A stretch of DNA of 18,734 nucleotides from an uncultured Bacilli bacterium (lineage in GTDB: Bacteria > Bacillota_I > Bacilli_A > RF39 > UBA660): positions 1 through 18,734 of the forward strand of contig CALVKC010000014.1 in assembly GCA_944332505.1 (NCBI GenBank), given 5' to 3'. This document shows, in pieces, positions 7,158 to 13,451 of the stretch. Made by a program: the position numbers and the translations under genes. Within the stretch, counting starts at the first letter, position 1; every line of letters starts with the position of its first letter. The notes below the pieces were generated by a model. The model saw only the letters and a program-made list of their open reading frames with translations. It was not told the origin of the DNA and searched no databases.

Positions 7158-7742
7158 TTTCTTTTCTCCTTTCGTCGGTAATCCTGAACTAATTGTAGTT
7201 ATCGGTAAGTCGTTACATTTAGTCAGTTTTCTACGAAGTGAGCTATTGCCAGTAAATACTTTTATTTCTATGTTATCTGCATATACTCTACTTAATTGTG
7301 CTACATCACCAGTATAAATATAATGCAAATGTATACCAGCTCCACTTTTTGATAATTCAGCGTATGTAGCCGGCCATTTACTAGCTGCTTCCAAATTCTT
7401 TTCAAATGATTTATTACCATCTTTATCCTTTATATCAAAATCAATAACTATATGATTATCTGGTATTTTTACATAATGTATTCGTCCTGTGTTTAAATCT
7501 TTTAATTTTGTTGTAACATCAACCCATTTTTTATTTGGAGTTTCTTTTTTGTTAGCATATTGTGCTGGACATTCTGAACACTCCTTATCAAATAGAGATT
7601 CTTGTTTCTTAAAATCAATAAGATATTTAGAATCATTTTTTGAATTTTCTTTCCCGGGATTTTTTTTTAGGTTGAATTTTATCATAATCTTCAAAAATAT
7701 TTGTTTTAAAACCAATATAAATATGTCTTGGTCGATCACCAC
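4851..7742 (-). CDS. Long frame: AEP primase (PrimPol) domain in frame with polymerase B
   Basis: The full open frame is 963 codons. Before the polymerase part (residue 196 on) it encodes an archaeo-eukaryotic primase-like domain. This has HIVIDFDIKD with metal-binding D101 and D103, SGAGIHLHY (133-141) with the family histidine, and EIKVFTG (159-165), plus a CxxC at 55-58. Such domains make RNA or DNA primers. Its start is unclear. The frame opens with GTG codons at 7742 and 7739, and the first ATG (7685) has only a weak GAAGA, all inside the end of the helicase gene. In related phages, as I recall them, this domain is the C-terminal part of the helicase protein. That suggests it is reached by a frame change at the A9 run, 7668-7660, rather than by its own start. 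Confidence 0.7.
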   Translation of the reverse strand: MVIDQDIFILVLKQIFLKIMIKFNLKKNPGKENSKNDSKYLIDFKKQESLFDKECSECPAQYANKKETPNKKWVDVTTKLKDLNTGRIHYVKIPDNHIVIDFDIKDKDGNKSFEKNLEAASKWPATYAELSKSGAGIHLHYIYTGDVAQLSRVYADNIEIKVFTGNSSLRRKLTKCNDLPITTISSGLPTKGEKKMVNANVIKSEKGLRRMILRNMEKEFHPGTKPSVDFIYKILEDAYERGMKYDVSDMKNEIYAFAANSTNQADYCIKLVKQMHFKSDEPSEPVDSKKDQIIFYDVEVFPNLFLVNWKKRGKKNKVVRMINPTPQDIEELMPYKLVGFNCRRYDNHMLYARLMGYDNMQLFNLSQRIVNGERNAFFGEAYNLSYTDIYDFASAGNKKSLKKLEIEMGIHHAELGLPWDKPVPEELWLKVAEYCDNDVIATEAAFDYLSGDWLARQILADLAGMSVNDTTNTLSTKIIFGHERNPQSQFCYRNLAEPVDYLDPEVESFLKIACPDMMSQKHGKAKSLLPYFPGYKYENGVSTYRGEEVGEGGYVYAEPGIHCNVALLDVASMHPHSDIAECLFGPYYTKRFRDLVEGRVYIKHEDWDHLANIMDGKLMPYVEKVKSGEITSKQLSNSLKTVINSVYGLTAANFDNPFRDIRNKDNIVAKRGALFMIDLKHEVQERGFTVAHIKTDSIKIPNATPEIIQFVMDFGKKYGYTFEHEATYDKMCLVNDAVYIAKEKDGEWTATGTQFQIPYVFKTLFSKEPINFEDMCETKSVTSSLYLDLNENLPDVSQYEKELQRFESQYKKNLISEEEFNSAKKELQPLIDRGHDYRFVGKVGSFCPILPGHGGGLLVREKDGKYYSATGSKGYRWLESEIVRGSNEKFIDKSYYNKLVDEAVDTISKYGDFEWFVSDDMSPVQRQPYPPCGDNKYETCWDCPKFQNHECKIGYDIRGHVNA

Positions 7743-8997
7743 TTAATGGATCATTATATCGCTCATGATATTCATTAAAATAATTTTTAAGTTCCTCTTT
7801 AAATACTCTTTTAGTAACTGGATAAGGAACTTTCGAATCTGCACAATAATTTTTATACATTTCCCAAGCTACATTTAAATTAGTCATATCTTCTTTTTTA
7901 AATATATGATATGCGTCTGCAACAAAATTATAAAAATCATTTGAAGCACCAAGCATAGATACTGGTATATAATTATCATATGCGTTTGGATTTTCTTCAT
8001 ACACTTTTTTACAATGATATGCGATACCTCCTAATTCAAAGTCTATTTGTTTAATAAGTTTTTTATACTCAGATGTTGGAACCTTATTACCAGTTGGACT
8101 AACATCTATTAATCTTCTTATTAAACCAGATTTTGCATCTGTAATTTTTACAGGTTTATTAGTACCCATAAATAGAAAACATTTAAATCTGTTTGAATAT
8201 GTTGACTTAAATTTTTCATTTACAGTCATTAACTCATGAGATACTAAACTATTTAATCTAGTATTATCTTCAATTTTTGATAAATCCCCATCATGTTGTA
8301 TTGCAACTAATGGATTCGATTTAAATGCCTCTAATGCAAATGAATTACTAGACGAACCTAATGCCTTCGCATCAAATACCGAATAATATCCATCGAATAA
8401 TTTTTGAATAATATTTAATACTGTTGATTTTCCTGTTCCGGCTGATCCATATAATACTATAAATTTTTGTATTGTTTTTGAATCTCCTGTAACTATACTG
8501 CCAATTGCCCATTCTAATTTATGTCTTTCTTCTTTAGAATATAATACAGACATAAGTTTATCATAAGCATCGATATTACATTTTTCTAATGGATATGATA
8601 ATTTTTTGCTCGCATAATCCTGTTTTGTTGTTTTGGTATTTGAAAATATCAATGATTCATCTAGCATTTTAAACGAATCTCTTTTTTGTTTTTGACAATA
8701 TTTATGCCATAAATCTATAATTCCAGAAGATGAATCCCATGTATATAACACATTTACTTTTAAATCTTGATGTGCTTCTCTATATTTTTCAGCATATTCT
8801 TTTATTTCATCATCGATTAAAGCTAGTGCGTCATCTTCATTTGTAGACCATAGTCCTGTTCTTTCATTCCATATAGCATAAAAATCGCCACCTCGTATCA
8901 TGAGATCTTGAGATTTAGGATAAAGTCGAAACTTTGGATATATATCTACTACTCCGTTTTTTGTAGTTTTTGATGATATCATTACAAAATCTAGCAT
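7633..8997 (-). CDS. D5-like superfamily 3 replicative helicase (frame ends after an A9 run)
   Basis: A 454-aa SF3/D5-type helicase. Walker A is LYGSAGTGKST (182-192), Walker B region VAIQHDGDLS (231-240), sensor 1 FMGTNKP (276-282) and an arginine-finger candidate SGLIRRLIDVSP (R294, R295). The N-terminal part (about 16-60) matches the head of phage primase-helicases as I recall them. It unwinds DNA at the fork, usually fused or coupled to a primase. The last residues KKKSRERKFKK are read out of an A9 run and then stop at TGA. The primase domain continues in the +1 frame, so the natural product may be longer. The ATG at 8997 follows AAAGGGG. Confidence 0.9.
   Translation of the reverse strand: MLDFVMISSKTTKNGVVDIYPKFRLYPKSQDLMIRGGDFYAIWNERTGLWSTNEDDALALIDDEIKEYAEKYREAHQDLKVNVLYTWDSSSGIIDLWHKYCQKQKRDSFKMLDESLIFSNTKTTKQDYASKKLSYPLEKCNIDAYDKLMSVLYSKEERHKLEWAIGSIVTGDSKTIQKFIVLYGSAGTGKSTVLNIIQKLFDGYYSVFDAKALGSSSNSFALEAFKSNPLVAIQHDGDLSKIEDNTRLNSLVSHELMTVNEKFKSTYSNRFKCFLFMGTNKPVKITDAKSGLIRRLIDVSPTGNKVPTSEYKKLIKQIDFELGGIAYHCKKVYEENPNAYDNYIPVSMLGASNDFYNFVADAYHIFKKEDMTNLNVAWEMYKNYCADSKVPYPVTKRVFKEELKNYFNEYHERYNDPLSGDRPRHIYIGFKTNIFEDYDKIQPKKKSRERKFKK
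7660..7668 (-). other. A9 homopolymer: candidate slippage or frameshift site
   Basis: Nine consecutive A residues on the coding strand encode Lys444-446 of the helicase. Loss of one A, or a +1 shift, joins the helicase frame to the PrimPol-polymerase frame just where related proteins, from memory, continue as one chain. Long A runs favour transcriptional slippage and also sequencing or assembly indels. Confidence 0.6.
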
Positions 8998-9030
8998 TAT
9001 GATACCCCTTTCTTTTAAAAACTTCGACTT

Positions 9031-9573
9031 TTATATAAATTTATTTAAGTACCAATTAACTTGAGTACCGATTTCGATTTGTGTTAAATCTTCTTCACAA
9101 TTTCGTATATAAAATAATCCACCTTTTCCATCTGGGCTATATTGCCTTTCTAGAAAAGTATATATTATATCATTTGCTTTTACTTCATCAAATACATCAT
9201 CGGTCATATACTTAAGTCCAAGGTTTGACATCATTAACCAGAACCATTGATTTGTACGATCTCCATAACGTGGATCATCCATCATTGTTTCTTCTATTCG
9301 TATAGCTAATGCTATCATCATTTCTAACACACTACAGGGATCGTCCAAAATATCAATAACTCTACTATCTTTAACAACATTTTCAAATCTATATCTAAGA
9401 TCAATCCCGTCTCTAGCTCGGTTGAAATCATCACGAATATAAAAAGTAAATTCCGTCTCATGCAATAACATAAATAATTTTCTATAAGAAATACTATTTG
9501 CACGTCCTCTACAGACATAATTATATAACCATTCGAAATATTGATTTCTAATTTGATCTTCGAATGTTGTCAT
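9031..9573 (-). CDS. Conserved phage protein of unknown function (180 aa)
   Basis: A soluble, mostly helical protein I recall as a common companion of replication genes in Firmicutes phages, with no assigned function. Typical-looking stretches are LFMLLHETEFTFYIRDDFNR, RARDGIDLRYRF, DPCSVLEMMIALAIRIEETM, RTNQWFWLMMSNLGL and GKGGLFYIRNC. The run of conserved acidic, Arg and aromatic residues suggests a structured protein rather than a linker. The ATG follows GAGGAGGAA by six bases and starts four bases after the stop of the upstream membrane protein, so translation is probably coupled. The helicase follows after 33 bases. Confidence 0.82.
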   Translation of the reverse strand: MTTFEDQIRNQYFEWLYNYVCRGRANSISYRKLFMLLHETEFTFYIRDDFNRARDGIDLRYRFENVVKDSRVIDILDDPCSVLEMMIALAIRIEETMMDDPRYGDRTNQWFWLMMSNLGLKYMTDDVFDEVKANDIIYTFLERQYSPDGKGGLFYIRNCEEDLTQIEIGTQVNWYLNKFI

Positions 9574-9576
9574 ACA

Positions 9577-10131
9577 TTATTCCTCCTCATAATAAGCTTC
9601 TCTGAATGTCTTATCAACCTTAATGACTTCATAATCTATTTGATTCATATCATCTCTAACATGAACGGCATCGTCTTCATATTCACCAATATGATCTAAT
9701 GCTTCTTCACCCAATACATGTTCCGGAACAGCTATTGTATGATCTTCGTTATCTACTAATGTTCCATCAGAATATAATGTTAAACTTCTAATTTCATAAT
9801 CGTTTTCACCAAATTCTTCTGGACTTATTACATATGGTCCAACCAAATCTTTTTCGTCTTCTCTCAATTTTGCTTCTTCATATTTATTATTTGGTTTATA
9901 ATTATGTGCTATTTCGTTATATTCATTTTTATCCTTATCTTCATTTTCGTCTGTATCAATATTTGCTATTTCTTCATCATCTTTTTTGAATCTATCTTCT
10001 AACTCTTTAAATCTATTAACTACAGATTCTATTTCTTCATTCGCAATTTGTCTATAATAATTTTCTGTTATTTTCCATGTAATAACAGAACCTATTCCAA
10101 GTCCTGCTAAAAACCATAAAACATTTTTCAT
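9577..10131 (-). CDS. Membrane-anchored acidic phage protein (184 aa)
   Basis: Residues 3-19 form an N-terminal membrane helix (NVLWFLAGLGIGSVITW). A charged coiled coil follows (EIESVVNRFKELEDRF), then a low-complexity acidic linker (IDTDENEDKDKNEYNE). The C-terminal domain contains GPYVISPEEFGENDYEIRSL, LYSDGTL and GEYEDDAVHVRDD. I recall this C-terminal pattern from many Firmicutes phages as a small conserved domain of unknown function. The absence of a cleavage site and the charged tail suggest a cytoplasmic domain tied to the membrane. The ribosome site is AGGAGG. It sits between the DUF6353 gene and the replication genes, with no promoter between. Confidence 0.8.
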   Translation of the reverse strand: MKNVLWFLAGLGIGSVITWKITENYYRQIANEEIESVVNRFKELEDRFKKDDEEIANIDTDENEDKDKNEYNEIAHNYKPNNKYEEAKLREDEKDLVGPYVISPEEFGENDYEIRSLTLYSDGTLVDNEDHTIAVPEHVLGEEALDHIGEYEDDAVHVRDDMNQIDYEVIKVDKTFREAYYEEE

Positions 10132-10213
10132 TTTATTTACCTCCTAAATATAAATATGGAAAATTAAACATATCCTCTTCAATATTACCTGAAAGAATAC
10201 TATCTAATCCCCC

Positions 10214-11143
10214 TCAAATTTTATCATATATTACTCCATCGACATTAAAATCTAATAATATGTTTCTTTCTAAACCATTTACAAAATCTCTCTTTTGTTG
10301 ATCATGTAAATCGTAAATACCGAAATCAACATAATTGTCTCCTGTTGGATTGTTTTCATCATATATCCATCCAACGACTTGTCCGGCTTGAGTCCTTGGA
10401 ATTCCTAACATATCATATACTTCATTTAAGAACAAATATCCTTGATGTTTCAATACTTCATTTGCATAATCTTGTTGTTTTCTTAAAAACATTAAGTTAT
10501 ATTCTGGGTCCTTTGAATGTTCGTCTGTATTCCATTCGTCAAAGAATTTCGCATATTCACTAATCCCTTCTCCTGGCTTTTTATCTTCTGATATTTCATA
10601 AACTTTCTTTTTTCTAGTTTTTTCATTACCATCTTTATCTATATATTTTTCTTCAATTTGTTTTGCTTTTATATTATGTCTTAATTCTCTATCTACTTCC
10701 TCACCAAATCTTTCTACTACATTTTTTCTATAATTTTTGAATCCTTTATCAACAACCGTATAAGCTGCTGCTAATGCAACATTACGTTTATTTAATATCT
10801 TATATCCAGATATTATACTAGCTATAGATAAAGCTCCTAGAGCTATTGATGGTAAATATAATTTTGCTAATTTAACTCCTGTTTGTGCATATAATATTGT
10901 TAAATCTTTTTTCTTATCTTCTTCATTATAATCTACAGTTTCATCTTCAACACAATTATGAATTTGTTCTACTGTTTCATTTTTTTCATCTAATATATCT
11001 TTTACTTTTAATGTCGCTTTACATGCTAATACTGTACTAACTACAGAACCAGCTATTCCAACACCCATTAATATTTTTGGACTATTCTTTTTTAATATTA
11101 ATCCAATTTTATTTGTTGTTCTAATTAAAGTTTGTTTATTCAT
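10214..11143 (-). CDS. DUF6353 family membrane protein, paralogue 1 (309 aa)
   Basis: Two membrane helices (about 24-44 and 94-115) form a hairpin. The family signatures are KKNSPKILMGVGIAGSVVST, an alanine-rich AALAAAYTV-like segment (VALAAAYTVV), a YRKNVVERFGEE helix and the C-terminal NEVYDMLGIPRTQAGQVVGW. This is the largest of three paralogues in the window. It carries an extra charged insert (EEKYIDKDGNEKTRKKK). DUF6353 proteins are common in phages of Clostridia and their role is unknown. The ATG at 11143 follows AGGAAAGGAAG. A longer frame of 18 more codons lacks a ribosome site and overlaps the small gene upstream. The gene ends with TGA, then an 82-base gap leads to 10131. Confidence 0.85.
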   Translation of the reverse strand: MNKQTLIRTTNKIGLILKKNSPKILMGVGIAGSVVSTVLACKATLKVKDILDEKNETVEQIHNCVEDETVDYNEEDKKKDLTILYAQTGVKLAKLYLPSIALGALSIASIISGYKILNKRNVALAAAYTVVDKGFKNYRKNVVERFGEEVDRELRHNIKAKQIEEKYIDKDGNEKTRKKKVYEISEDKKPGEGISEYAKFFDEWNTDEHSKDPEYNLMFLRKQQDYANEVLKHQGYLFLNEVYDMLGIPRTQAGQVVGWIYDENNPTGDNYVDFGIYDLHDQQKRDFVNGLERNILLDFNVDGVIYDKI

Positions 11144-11145
11144 TA

Positions 11146-11322
11146 TTATCTTCCTTTCCTTTTTAATCTTATTGGTACTGGCATTTCTAAAACCCAATTA
11201 TAATCATCATTTGGATATATTCTAGAATACCATAAATTTTTCCATCTTAATTCATCATATTCGTTCTTATAAGTTCTTTTGTCTTCTTTAAGCCATACAT
11301 ATCTCAATTTTGTATAAGACAT
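11146..11322 (-). CDS. Small basic, Trp/Tyr-rich protein (58 aa)
   Basis: A short gene starting MSYTKLRYVWLKEDKRTYKN and ending VPIRLKRKGR. Four tryptophans, seven tyrosines and many Lys/Arg residues argue against a chance frame. The ATG at 11322 has only a weak upstream AAGAG. The gene overlaps the preceding 11288-11425 frame by 35 bases, and its stop is two bases before the DUF6353 start. Deleting one A from a run of five just upstream would fuse it to the preceding frame as one protein of about 93 residues, so the pair may be a broken or slippage-joined gene. No family recognised. Confidence 0.62.
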   Translation of the reverse strand: MSYTKLRYVWLKEDKRTYKNEYDELRWKNLWYSRIYPNDDYNWVLEMPVPIRLKRKGR

Positions 11323-11425
11323 AAATCCGTTTTTCTCTTATTTCTTGAGATATTTTTTTATGAATATTAAAAGCATCTTCAAAACTATCGAATATAAATT
11401 TTCTTTTTATTCTTTCTATATTCAT
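11288..11425 (-). CDS. Small charged protein (45 aa), possibly N-terminal half of a split gene
   Basis: It reads MNIERIKRKFIFDSFEDAFN, continues as helix KKISQEIREK and ends EICMA. It directly follows the stop of the 11438-12046 gene, with AGAGGTG about eight bases before the ATG, which is a credible start. The last dozen or so residues overlap the next gene in another frame and look unlike the rest, so the true product may continue in the other frame. No known family. Confidence 0.58.
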   Translation of the reverse strand: MNIERIKRKFIFDSFEDAFNIHKKISQEIREKRIYVLYKIEICMA

Positions 11426-11437
11426 ATTTTTCACCTC

Positions 11438-12046
11438 TTAATCAATAGGTACTGCTCTAGGCATTTTTATAACATAACCATCTCTAACACGCATTACTTC
11501 ACCCGCTTTAACGTTTGTCCATCCGTATTTATTATCAGTATAATCACCACTTATACCAATTAAATCATTCAAATCTGCAACACTTGCTACTCCATAAGTA
11601 TCAATTAATTCATCCATTCTAGCTAATACTTCTTCACCCTCACCTCTTGATTGTAATACTACATTATTAAATGCAAAAGTATTATAATTTGCTACTGGAC
11701 GTCTGTAAGAATCATTTCTATCATAATAACTTCTATATGATACTCTTTCTGCAGTTGAACGTCCGCGTTTACCTCTTGATTCTCCATATAATATAATATC
11801 TATACCGTCTGTAACAATATCAGATATAGCTTTTTTCATTGCTGGAATTAATACATCCATAAATACATAAGATTTTACATCTTTTGCATCTTCTGATATA
11901 AAACCTTTAAACATTTTTGAAAAGAAACCTTCTTTTTTCATCATAATCTTTCCAGTTACTACCTTTTCTACTTTTTTCTTTTCAACCAATGTTTTTTCTT
12001 CCTTATATTTATTAGAATTTGGTTTGTATTGTTCTAATGAATCCAT
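11438..12046 (-). CDS. Conserved phage protein of unknown function (202 aa)
   Basis: From the ATG at 12046, which follows AAAGGAG, the protein reads MDSLEQYKPNSNKYKEE. It contains FISEDAKDVKSYVFMDVLIP, AMKKAISDIVTDGIDIILYG, a basic Ser/Arg/Tyr-rich linker (GKRGRSTAERVSYRSYYDR) and a C-terminal domain with LARMDELIDTYGVASVADLN, DNKYGWTN and RVRDGYVIKMPRA. I recall this architecture as a widespread phage family with no assigned function. No real membrane helix: the hydrophobic residues before 12046 are a translation of the terminator region. It lies just after the terminator at 12078-12106. Confidence 0.82.
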   Translation of the reverse strand: MDSLEQYKPNSNKYKEEKTLVEKKKVEKVVTGKIMMKKEGFFSKMFKGFISEDAKDVKSYVFMDVLIPAMKKAISDIVTDGIDIILYGESRGKRGRSTAERVSYRSYYDRNDSYRRPVANYNTFAFNNVVLQSRGEGEEVLARMDELIDTYGVASVADLNDLIGISGDYTDNKYGWTNVKAGEVMRVRDGYVIKMPRAVPID

Positions 12047-12077
12047 TATTTTCTCCTTTCGTTTAATAAAAATAAAA

Positions 12078-12106
12078 AAGAGAAGCATATCAATTATACT
12101 TCTCTT
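12078..12106 (-). terminator. Strong stem-loop terminator
   Basis: AAGAGAAGTAT pairs with ATGCTTCTCTT over 11 positions (one T-G) around a 7-nt loop, followed by TTTTATTTTTATT. It starts seven bases after the stop of the 12113-12373 gene. It has all the parts of an intrinsic terminator. The next genes down to 4851 show no promoter copy, so it must be leaky, antiterminated, or bypassed by an unseen promoter. Confidence 0.88.
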
Positions 12107-12112
12107 AAATGA

Positions 12113-12373
12113 TTAATTTTGATTATCATCGTCAATTACTTCATAATCTTCGGCTTCATATTCATTTGAATTTTTACCAACTTTATATCCAAATAAGTAC
12201 CCAATTAATCCAACACCAGCTACTAAAGCTGCTTTTCCTACTGTTTTAGCAACACTAATAACTTTTTGTTTTTTCTCAATTGTTTCTACTTCTTGAACCT
12301 CCTCAACTGTTGATAATTGATTCTCAACTACTTGATCCTCCAATACTTGTTTTTGTTCATTAACTTTTGACAT
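12113..12373 (-). CDS. Small single-pass membrane protein with acidic ends (86 aa)
   Basis: A Glu/Gln-rich N-terminal half (QVLEDQVVENQLSTVEEVQE) leads to a basic KK stretch and one membrane helix (about 47-66, AALVAGVGLIGYLFGYKVG). The tail is very acidic (EYEAEDYEVIDDDNQN). The GxxxG-like spacing in the helix could support dimer formation. No family recognised. The ATG follows AAAGGAG. First gene behind promoter copy 3. It precedes the terminator at 12078-12106. Confidence 0.78.
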   Translation of the reverse strand: MSKVNEQKQVLEDQVVENQLSTVEEVQEVETIEKKQKVISVAKTVGKAALVAGVGLIGYLFGYKVGKNSNEYEAEDYEVIDDDNQN

Positions 12374-12397
12374 AATAATTACTCCTTTCTTTTTTAA

Positions 12398-12427
12398 TCT
12401 TTCATTATAGTGTACGTTTATTCCGCG
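12398..12427 (-). promoter_or_regulatory. Conserved phage promoter, copy 3
   Basis: Minus strand: CGCG at 12427-12424, 14-nt spacer GAATAAACGTACAC, TATAAT at 12409-12404, then GAAAG (one A lost compared with other copies). It begins immediately after the stop of DUF6353 paralogue 2. It drives the 12113-12373 gene and possibly the long replication operon beyond the terminator. Confidence 0.85.
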
Positions 12428-13198
12428 TTACATTAATTTATCAAATTCATATCTTGGTGAAATATCATAATTTATTACGATACATGGTTCATCATTATCT
12501 GCTAACGCTGTGTCATATCTGACTTCAATCAATCCTTCATCAAGATTCCAGCCCATAAAACTTCCATTTTTAGTAGATTTTAGTCCTAACTCATAATATA
12601 AATCATTAACCGATAAATAATGTTCAAATACTAAACGTCTATTTAATTCGTTTATTGTTTTTTTAATCTTATCAATATCTGATCTAAAATATCTTCCAGA
12701 TAATGAATCCATAAATAATGTATTTCCTTTTGATGTTATTATTACTTGATTATCTTTTAAATTATTATTATCTACTTGATCTTGAGCTACTTTTTCTTGT
12801 ATTTCTTTTTCTTTTTTATCTCCTAAAGTATCAATTACTTTATTTCTATAACGTATTAATGCTCTTTCAGACATTGTATACGCAGCTGCTAATGCTGCCG
12901 TACGTCTTCTATTTATACTAGTTGCTCCAATAATACAAGATGTAGATGCAATAGTCAATAAAACTGATGGTAAATATGGTTTCCATGTGACTTTTATTTT
13001 TTCTATTGGCTTTAACTCTTCTTCACCAAGACGTAACTTCTGATCATCAATTAATGATAACGCTTTAGGTGTAGCTTTTACAGCTAATATTGTAGATGTT
13101 ATAAATCCGGCTATACCTAATCCAGTTAATATTTCAGGGCTATGCTTTCCTAAAAATTTTCTTGAATTATAAAAAATATCTTCAATTTGTTGTTTCAT
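12428..13198 (-). CDS. DUF6353 family membrane protein, paralogue 2 (256 aa)
   Basis: This has the same architecture as the other two copies. HSPEILTGLGIAGFITSTIL is membrane helix 1 (about 22-41), YLPSVLLTIASTSCIIGA is helix 2 (about 75-93), followed by NRRRTAALAAAYTMSERALI, a YRNKV helix and a C-terminal LYYELGLKSTKNGSFMGW. Helix 1 and the alanine-rich stretch are closest to paralogue 1, which suggests duplication inside this lineage. Function unknown. The hairpin-forming membrane part and soluble C-terminal domain would place most of the protein in the cytoplasm. The ATG follows AAAGGAGAG. It lies downstream of the hairpin at 13224-13239 without a promoter of its own. Confidence 0.85.
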   Translation of the reverse strand: MKQQIEDIFYNSRKFLGKHSPEILTGLGIAGFITSTILAVKATPKALSLIDDQKLRLGEEELKPIEKIKVTWKPYLPSVLLTIASTSCIIGATSINRRRTAALAAAYTMSERALIRYRNKVIDTLGDKKEKEIQEKVAQDQVDNNNLKDNQVIITSKGNTLFMDSLSGRYFRSDIDKIKKTINELNRRLVFEHYLSVNDLYYELGLKSTKNGSFMGWNLDEGLIEVRYDTALADNDEPCIVINYDISPRYEFDKLM

Positions 13199-13223
13199 AT
13201 TTACTCTCCTTTCTAAAAATTTA

Positions 13224-13239
13224 GAGTCTATTCAGACTC
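13224..13239 (-). terminator. Stem-loop containing the TAG stop of the 13228-13407 gene
   Basis: GAGTCT and AGACTC pair around GAAT, followed by TAAATTTTTAG. The stop codon TAG is formed by the loop and stem. The T tract is short and interrupted, so this may be a weak terminator or an RNA-stabilising hairpin between two genes of one unit. Confidence 0.6.
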
Positions 13240-13407
13240 CTTTGTATTTTGAGATTTTTCCTCAAGCATTGCTAATCTGTTATCAATGTCATCAATTCTT
13301 TGCTCTTTTTTCTGATTATTAATTTCACCTAAAAACGCTACGCATGCTGCTATTCCTGCTGAAATTAATCCTATTATTTTGCTATGTTTTGATAATTTTT
13401 CTAACAT
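13228..13407 (-). CDS. Small membrane protein with coiled-coil tail (59 aa)
   Basis: It starts MLEKLSKHSKIIGLISAG. One membrane helix (about 10-28, IIGLISAGIAACVAFLG) is followed by a charged helix (QKKEQRIDDIDNRLAMLEEK) and an acidic end KESE. The first residues, KLSKHS, recall the KHSSAIL / KHSPEIL heads of the DUF6353 proteins. GGAGG lies ten bases before the ATG. It is the first gene of promoter copy 4 and ends within a hairpin. It shares the terminal KESE with the 4589-4813 membrane protein. Confidence 0.75.
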   Translation of the reverse strand: MLEKLSKHSKIIGLISAGIAACVAFLGEINNQKKEQRIDDIDNRLAMLEEKSQNTKESE

Positions 13408-13421
13408 GTTAATGCTACCTC

Positions 13422-13451
13422 CTCTCTATTATAGTCTATGTTTATCTTGCG
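13422..13451 (-). promoter_or_regulatory. Conserved phage promoter, copy 4
   Basis: Minus strand: CGCA (CGCG in most copies) at 13451-13448, 14-nt spacer AGATAAACATAGAC, TATAAT at 13433-13428, AGAGAGGAGG. It abuts the stop of DUF6353 paralogue 3 and reads into the 13228-13407 gene. The ribosome site starts six bases after the -10 box. Confidence 0.82.

Noticed and set aside
7633..7685. -1 ribosomal frameshift at the A9 run
   Set aside because: The PrimPol frame is +1 (or -2) relative to the helicase, so a simple -1 slip would lead to a different frame. Slippage or indel is the better reading.
9324..9518. Minus-strand frame of 64 codons inside the 9031-9573 gene
   Set aside because: Fully nested in a well-supported gene in another frame, with no ribosome site and no coherent protein features.
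10138..10213. Short frame MFNFPYLYLGGK after the DUF6353 stop, or read-through of that TGA
   Set aside because: Twelve codons with a poor start context. The paralogues also end at about this point, and TGG is used for Trp throughout, so a recoded TGA is not needed.
11160..11197. Upstream extension of DUF6353 paralogue 1 (18 extra codons)
   Set aside because: No ribosome site, and it overlaps the 58-aa gene, while the ATG at 11143 has AGGAAAGGAAG at good spacing.
12718..12921. Plus-strand open frame of 67 codons, Leu/Tyr-rich
   Set aside because: It is antisense to a DUF6353 gene, has no ribosome site, and its composition is what AT-rich antisense DNA gives. The same applies to the other plus-strand frames.
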